Shown here: positions 58,700 through 64,000 of the stretch, piece by piece | Layout: the number at the start of each line of letters is the position of its first letter | How positions within the stretch are numbered: position 1 is the stretch's first letter | Translations under genes and position numbers: made by a program | The notes under the pieces: generated by a model | The model's database searches: none | What the model was told of the DNA's origin: nothing | The model's input: the letters and a program-made list of their open reading frames with translations, nothing else | Origin: Carnegiea gigantea | Taxonomy: Eukaryota; Streptophyta; Magnoliopsida; Caryophyllales; Cactaceae | Assembly: GCA_029747015.1 (NCBI GenBank) | Contig: JAKOGI010000108.1 | Location: forward strand, 892,658-956,657 | Reading direction: 5' to 3' | Length of the DNA: 64,000 bases

Positions 58700-60190
58700 A
58701 TGCCAGTTTTTCATTTCCTGTAATATGAGCATGAACCTTTTTGGAGTTATCTTTCAAGTCTTAATGATGATCGTGCTCAACGGAATCATAATTTTGAAAA
58801 ATGAAAAATTTGTGAGGTCATTGCTATGGTTCTAAATGTTGAGTCGAGGTGTTATGTTGAATTGATTTGTCCTGAATGTTCAATAGAATTATTATCTAAA
58901 ACTCAAGATGAAGTTTAGGATTTCTTTAAAAAACTGGCTTTGGAAACCTATGTGTTTGAGCAAGCTAACGAGACTTTTACATACCCAACTCATGGGGAGT
59001 ATGATTTTCATGCTAATCCTTATCCTCCAGACCACTTTATGAATTCATATGATGCATCTTATTCTTGTGTGCATCCTATTTTATACGATTATTGTGAGTT
59101 TACTGATCATGATGCTCATACTTATCCTTGTCGTGCTTATGTTGATGCTACATGTAGAAGTTTTGAAAAAAAGATCAATGATATGACTGATCAAATAATA
59201 GAGACCATGACAAAGAGAATTGCTAAATATTCTCAATGTTTTAATCAAAGTAAAGGGAATGGTAAGGAGCTTGACTCTAGTTTAGGACCTCCTGAACCTA
59301 CGGTTAGTTTTAATGATGATTTTGATCCCTCTTATCAATCTACGCCCCACTTGAATGAAAACATGCCTTTGTCTCATCTAGAACGAGAGAGTGACCTCGC
59401 TACGTCTCTATCACCAGACTTTGCATCCCTCACTAGCTCACCTAAAGATGTCACTGAAGATGTCTTAGCTTATACTGATCCACCCGCCCCTTTTACCCAC
59501 TCTCGTGAATTTGAGGTGGGCGACGACCTTGAGATTCTTGGTGGGTTAGATTTAAGCACCGCGACTGAAGTTAAGCCTTATGATTTAGATGATTCGGAAG
59601 ATATTTCATAGGAGTTATGCAATGAGGTAACTTAATCCACTATTTTGGACTTTGACGATGATATTCCTTGTATAAAATATAAATCTTTTTCATGTGAGTT
59701 TGATACCAATGTGAGTTTGGATGTGGATCTTTGTGCTGAATATGAATCATTTTGTTTTGATCTTGTCCAACCTGACCTCCCTTTTGAATATTGCAAGTCT
59801 GAAATTGTCGAGTCTAATAATATTGTCATTAAGAATTTTGATTTAAACCAGACTCTCGTACTTTTTGATATTACAAGACTTGTGAACTTTGCACCCACTA
59901 TTTTGCCTAGACTGCTTGTTCATGTCGATATAATTTTTAGGCCAATGACCTCAATACTGGCTCATTCTGAGTATGTTCATTTCCTTTCTAATTGGGCTCA
60001 ACTATTTGATAAATTGAAGCAGGCCCTTACTAATGCTTTATTAGCTAGGTGGATGTACTCTTTCTATCTCAAACTCACTGCTTTTCACTATTTCTATGTG
60101 ATTGAGAGTTGGGCTTCTTTGTTTGATAAGCTACTACATGTTGTAACGAGTTTTGATTTGAGTAGTACTTTTCAGCTTTTGCTTTATTAG
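58700..60190 (+). pseudogene. gag-like ORF of the nested element, one frame with five stops
   Basis: From ATG at 58700 a single frame runs to 60190, broken only by stops at 58721, 58802, 58916, 59609 and 59633. It reads YEHEPFWSYLSSLNDDRAQ (a gag-like N-terminus), then KICEVIAMVLNVESRCYVEL, then TYVFEQANETFTYPTHGEYD, a Tyr/His/Asp-rich segment where related proteins have a CCHC knuckle (Cys largely lost here), VDATCRSFEKKINDMTDQI, and a long acidic Ser/Pro/Asp-rich tail. I recognise the type as a gag-like protein widespread in plant non-autonomous gypsy elements; its exact role is not established. No frameshift was needed to follow it. Confidence 0.65.
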
Positions 60191-60326
60191 CTAGGTAGAT
60201 GAACTCTTTCTATCTCAAACTCTCTACTTTTCACTATTTCTATGTGATTGAGAGTTGGGCTTCTTTGTTTGATAAGCTAACACGTGCTGTAACGAGTTTT
60301 GATTTGAGTAGTACTTTTCAGCTTAA
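60035..60326 (+). repeat. Two-copy 146-bp tandem duplication
   Basis: GCTTTATTAGCTAGGT starts at 60035 and 60181. The units end in GTAGTACTTTTCAGCTT and differ at about ten positions. The duplication straddles the end of the gag-like frame; its second unit shifts frame. Confidence 0.85.
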
Positions 60327-60329
60327 TAT

Positions 60330-62182
60330 GGAGTAACTGATGCTCCAGAGACCTCTAACTAAGCAGATTTCCAGAAGTATAGCTTAGGTGTACTTTTGCA
60401 CCTAACCTGGTATGATCGTTCTAACTTTTCTCTCTTATTCTTTTTGTACTTATTTGTGGATATATAGCATTGTTTTCTTTTATTTTCATACTTAGTTGTG
60501 GATATTTAGGACTGTGAATATACGGGTCATCAATCTTGAGGAGCAATTTGGGATATGCTGGCCCATGTGGGCTATGATCATCCTTGGCTGTATTCTGATT
60601 TTGTGAATACTTGTTAGTTGTGGATATCTAGGATTGTTTCTATGTTTCAATTTGTTTTATTTCTTTATTTTTGTAAGTTTTGGTTTTTGCTAGTTTTTGT
60701 TTAATCTTTTGTTTTTGTTTCCCTTTAGTGTTTTGGCGGTTGTGTTTTAGTTTTGCGTTTTGTTTCTTTTCTTTTGAGTCTTATTTTGTTTTGTTATGGC
60801 TAGCTTGTTTAGTTTGATATTGTTTTCTAGTTTGGTATTTTGCAGCCCCTTAGTCTTGTGTTGTTTCTATTTTGTTGTTATATGTGTCTTGGTCTAGTTT
60901 TGGTTTGGTTTGGTTGGTTTTGGTTTTTGTTTTTCATTTGCTTCTTTTTTGATTTTGGTTTTTGGTTTTTATAAATATGTATGTCTATTTTTGTTTTGGT
61001 TTTAGTTGTGGTTTTAATTTTGATTTGGCTCTTTTATGTTTTCGGTTTTTTTATTTTTATCGTGCCCTAGTTTGTATATATTTGTGGTTTAGTATAGTTT
61101 TATGGTTGTATAGCTTATGTGCTTGCTTCTTAGCACCTTAGTTCCCACAACGAGGACATTGTGAGATTTTGGTGTGGGAGTGAGGTGCCCATTTGTACAT
61201 ACTTTTTTTTGTGAGAAATTTTAAAAAAATCCAAAAATAACTTTTTTGTTTTTGGGGACGTTTGTACTCTTTCTGATTAGCTTAAAACCCCTATATTTTG
61301 ATTATTAGCTTGTATGGAAGCAAGATGTGCACAATAGCTCTCTGACCTTAGTGTGTCATTCTAAGCCCTAATTCTAACCCCAATTATTCATTATAGATGT
61401 GTAATCCAATCCTTCTTTATCCCTTCATCATTATCTTTAGGTCTTAGACTTCCATGAATGATTCTTCCACTTGCTTGTGACACGATTACTTTGAAAATAA
61501 TGAATTAAAATAATGAATAAAGCAAAGAAAAAAAAGAGAGATGAAATAAAATTTGGAATGACAAGTATCTCTTTAAGGGATGCGCCAATGGGTGTTATGC
61601 TTTGAGGTAATACTGTTACTGAAAAAGCTTGCTTCCAATGTTAATATGTCAATAATATAATTGTGTCAGTCAAGTGGGATTGAGTTTGATTCTGGTGAAT
61701 CTAAGCCCTATATGATGATGCACTTGTATACGAGCAGGGGAATGGATTCAGAATCTTAATGTACAGTGGGGTGAAAAATTAGTGCTTTGATGTCATTTAT
61801 GGGGTAGAGGGTTTTGAAGTACATTCTGTTTATATAAAGGTTGACATCTTGGCTACATGGGTGATTTAGTTTATTAGAACGTGTATATATCTTTTCCTAA
61901 GTTTTGTACATATTAGCTTTGGGGAAAAAACCAAAAAGATTTTCAATTTTCTGTTTTTATTTTCTTTTTGGATTTTGTGGGTATTTTACTTAAAAACCCT
62001 CACGAGACCTCACTCATCCACTTGGGAGATCAAGGGGCTTAACAGGCTTGTTGTATATGCTAAATACAACTGAGATTCCTACAACAGTGAGTTAAGATTT
62101 TCTTTTCTCTTATTTTCTATTTCTTTTTAGGTAGTTTAGTTATTTTACTCGAGGACGAACAAAATCTTATTGTGAGGGTATT
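60330..62182 (+). other. Non-coding 3' region and polypurine tract of the nested element
   Basis: 60640-61060 is T/G-rich low complexity. Two related phrases, GAGGACATTGTGAGATTTTG (61151) and GAGGACGAACAAAATCTTAT followed by TGTGAGGGTATT (62151-62182), lie upstream. The second precedes the 3' LTR and supplies its polypurine tract. No coding sequence recognised. Confidence 0.6.
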
Positions 62183-63985
62183 TGTTCGTGCTTAAAATAT
62201 ACTATTTTTACGATATCTTTATACTTGATTTATGCTCAAAATAATTGTTATTTTTAGATTTTTATTTGATTTGATTTTATTTTATGGGTATTTAATTATT
62301 TGGAAAAATGCGAAAAAATGATGAAAAATACTGAAAATGAAGCATTGGGCCAGATTGACTCAAATCCGATCCAAAATTTTCTAGCCTGTTTTCTTTTTTA
62401 ACCCAAAACAAAATAAAAAAAGAGAAACCTTGGCCTTGCACGGGCGTCATGTGACTCATTTTTCCCTCCCTTAACTCTCACTTTCTCTCTCTTCACAAAA
62501 CGTAGAACCTGACCCTCCCCTTTCTTCGCTGTTCGGCCATCTTCATTTCATCTCCACCTTCTCATCTCTCTCTCTCAACCACATAGCACCATAGCCTTCT
62601 TCCTCGATCACCATTGAACATCATGCACCCATCCACCACCCTAAACTGCCACCGCAGCATGCTGGCATACCCAACATCATCATTGTATCTCCACCGTCCG
62701 CAAATCGCCTAGATGGACGACCCAGATCGAAGAAGCTCGAGTATGAATAGAGGATGCGGAGCAAATTATGTATCAATTAGGTTTTAGTTTAGGTCTTTTA
62801 GGTTTAATTTAGGGCTCTTAATAGTTTTTCAATTTTCAGATAAATTTGGGATGAATTTCATGTTCAGCGATTTTCAGGGTTCATGTCGATTTTTCTGTTT
62901 TAATTTCGAGTATTTAGATCTATTTTTAACTTGCAATTTCCTTTAATTCAGCTTTGTTTTGTTAAATTGGAGTATGCTTTGATGAATTTTGATTTGCTAT
63001 TGAATTGATTTCTGGATGCCGGTTGATATGATTCTCAGCTTCACCTCCCATCTTTGTTTTGGATTTTAGATTCAAATTTGAGTAGGAGTTCCTGATTATG
63101 AGTTATTTTTAGCTTTGGTGAATGATTTAGATTAGGACTTTAGAATTTTGGGGTTTAATTTCTATTCGTTTTTTTCTTTATTTTTCAATCCCATATCTAT
63201 TCTAATTTCATGGAGTCGGTTGTAATTGCGGTATTTTGAGCATATTTGATAGTTGTAGCTTGGTCTTGCTCAGTCTTGATTGATTTCAAAATTCCCCTCC
63301 CCTGTATCTTCAGTTGCCCTGTTTTCTTTCTCCTGTTTCTATGGTGCTCGAATCCCTCAGTGTTAAATCCCCTTGAATGGAGGTCTCCATGACTGTTCTG
63401 TTTAGCTCATTCTGCTCTCGCTCCTTGTTGCTGTGCTTCGTCACATGTTAGTGCTGAGCTTGTTATTTTGGATTGAGTTGTTGAAGGAGGGAGCCTAGGT
63501 TCATTCAATCTGCCCCCTTTGTCTTCTTCAACAAGGCGAGGGTAATGAAGTGAATTTGCCAAATTGCTTTCTTTTGGACTTGTAAGTTTACCCATGACCT
63601 TTTTTTTTTAAATTTAGATCAAATTATGTAGGCAGTTTGAGATCATGTTTAATCATTGGGTTTTATGCTTTATTACATGGAATTAGTAGGCTGGCTATTA
63701 GAATTAGGTGAGTATTTGTTTATTGTCATAAGATGTGGTGATCACCTAGATTAGCAAGTAAGGCTTAGGATTAGTTTGCTTTATAATGTGGTCAACCAAG
63801 TTTATTGTTATTTACTGTTTGTTATTCTCCTAAAAATATCTAATTCTATGGCGTTTAGTTTTGGGTTAGTTTAATAATTTTTGTGACTCAATCTTGCTCA
63901 TCGTCCTTGAGGAGACGACCCTCAAGTACTACGATGAAATTCGTATGCTTGCGGCACTTTATTTTTCATTCAAAATTATTGTACA
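62183..63985 (+). repeat. 3' LTR of the nested gypsy-like element
   Basis: 1803 bp, begins TGTTCGTGC and ends TTATTGTACA, followed by CAAAC and the resumed Sirevirus LTR. Confidence 0.9.
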
Positions 63986-64000
63986 CAAACCAAATAATAT
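63986..64000 (+). repeat. 3' LTR of the Sirevirus-like element, resumed
   Basis: CAAACCAAATAATAT is identical to 47939-47953 of the 5' LTR. The rest lies beyond the window. Confidence 0.8.

Larger units (their letters stand above)
56647..63985 (+). mobile_element. Non-autonomous gypsy-like LTR element nested in the Sirevirus 3' LTR (7339 bp)
   Basis: Two LTRs of about 1.8 kb (56647-58450 and 62183-63985), a tRNA-Asp-type primer site, one decayed gag-like frame and a long T/G-rich non-coding 3' region. Target duplication is CAAAT (56642-56646) against CAAAC (63986-63990), and the host LTR reads CAAAC uninterrupted at 47939. It has no protease, RT or integrase. It is complete, so it is the youngest layer here. 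Confidence 0.85.
47548..64000 (+). mobile_element. Sirevirus-like Ty1/copia retrotransposon, interrupted by a nested element
   Basis: 5' LTR 47548-48692, initiator-Met primer site, gag with two CCHC knuckles, protease, integrase, RT, RNase H, a third ORF, repeated polypurine motifs, and a 3' LTR from 56256. Domain order, the extra ORF after RNase H and the multiple polypurine motif are Sirevirus characteristics. The 3' LTR stops at 56646, where another element is inserted, and resumes at 63986 (collinear with 47939 onward in the 5' LTR). All coding parts are broken. Confidence 0.85.

Overview
The window is plant nuclear DNA, most likely from a flowering plant (probably a eudicot) with a large, repeat-rich genome. 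I found no intact single-copy host gene. Nearly everything I can identify is transposable element, much of it nested. The evidence for a plant is: a Sirevirus-type Ty1/copia element with an initiator-Met primer site, gypsy-type elements primed by tRNA-Asp, a CACTA (En/Spm) element with TNP2-like and Ptta/En/Spm-type genes, a hAT element with an 8-bp target duplication, tRNA-derived SINEs, and an exon of the plant vacuolar H+-ATPase B subunit.

Layout. 1-3919: 5' part of a minus-strand copia element (LTR 3592-3919, primer site, a long leader with an array of small hairpins, decayed gag-protease), running off the left edge. 4051-4260: LINE fragment. 6484-8975: non-autonomous hAT element with 12-bp terminal inverted repeats and an 8-bp target duplication. 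8984-18398: AT-rich intergenic DNA with microsatellites, a SINE and an unrecognised exon-like fragment. 18402-43287: one 24.9-kb CACTA element flanked by the duplication AAT. It has a 27-bp palindrome array at its left end, a broken TNP1-like gene (19318-24719), a broken TNP2-like gene (25033-28310 plus 39594-39924), a captured tRNA-Asp-like gene and a captured V-ATPase B exon near its right end.

Inside the TNP2 gene sits a gag-protease-only, tRNA-Asp-primed gypsy element (28316-39588). Recombination has rearranged it into three LTRs and has duplicated 2027 bp of adjoining CACTA DNA, including the TNP2 start and the tRNA-Asp gene. 43291-47547: intergenic DNA with degenerate repeats. 47548 to beyond the window end: a Sirevirus-like copia element (LTR, PBS, gag, protease, integrase, RT, RNase H, a third ORF, repeated polypurine motif). 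Its 3' LTR is split by a complete 7.3-kb non-autonomous gypsy-like element (56647-63985) that carries one decayed gag-like frame.

The genes do not form a host pathway. They are the replication genes of several element families, all disabled by stops or frameshifts. The most unusual structures are the covarying hairpin array in the first copia leader (974-2052), the three-LTR rearrangement with its microhomology junction, the host sequences carried by the CACTA element, and the phased palindromes at its left end.
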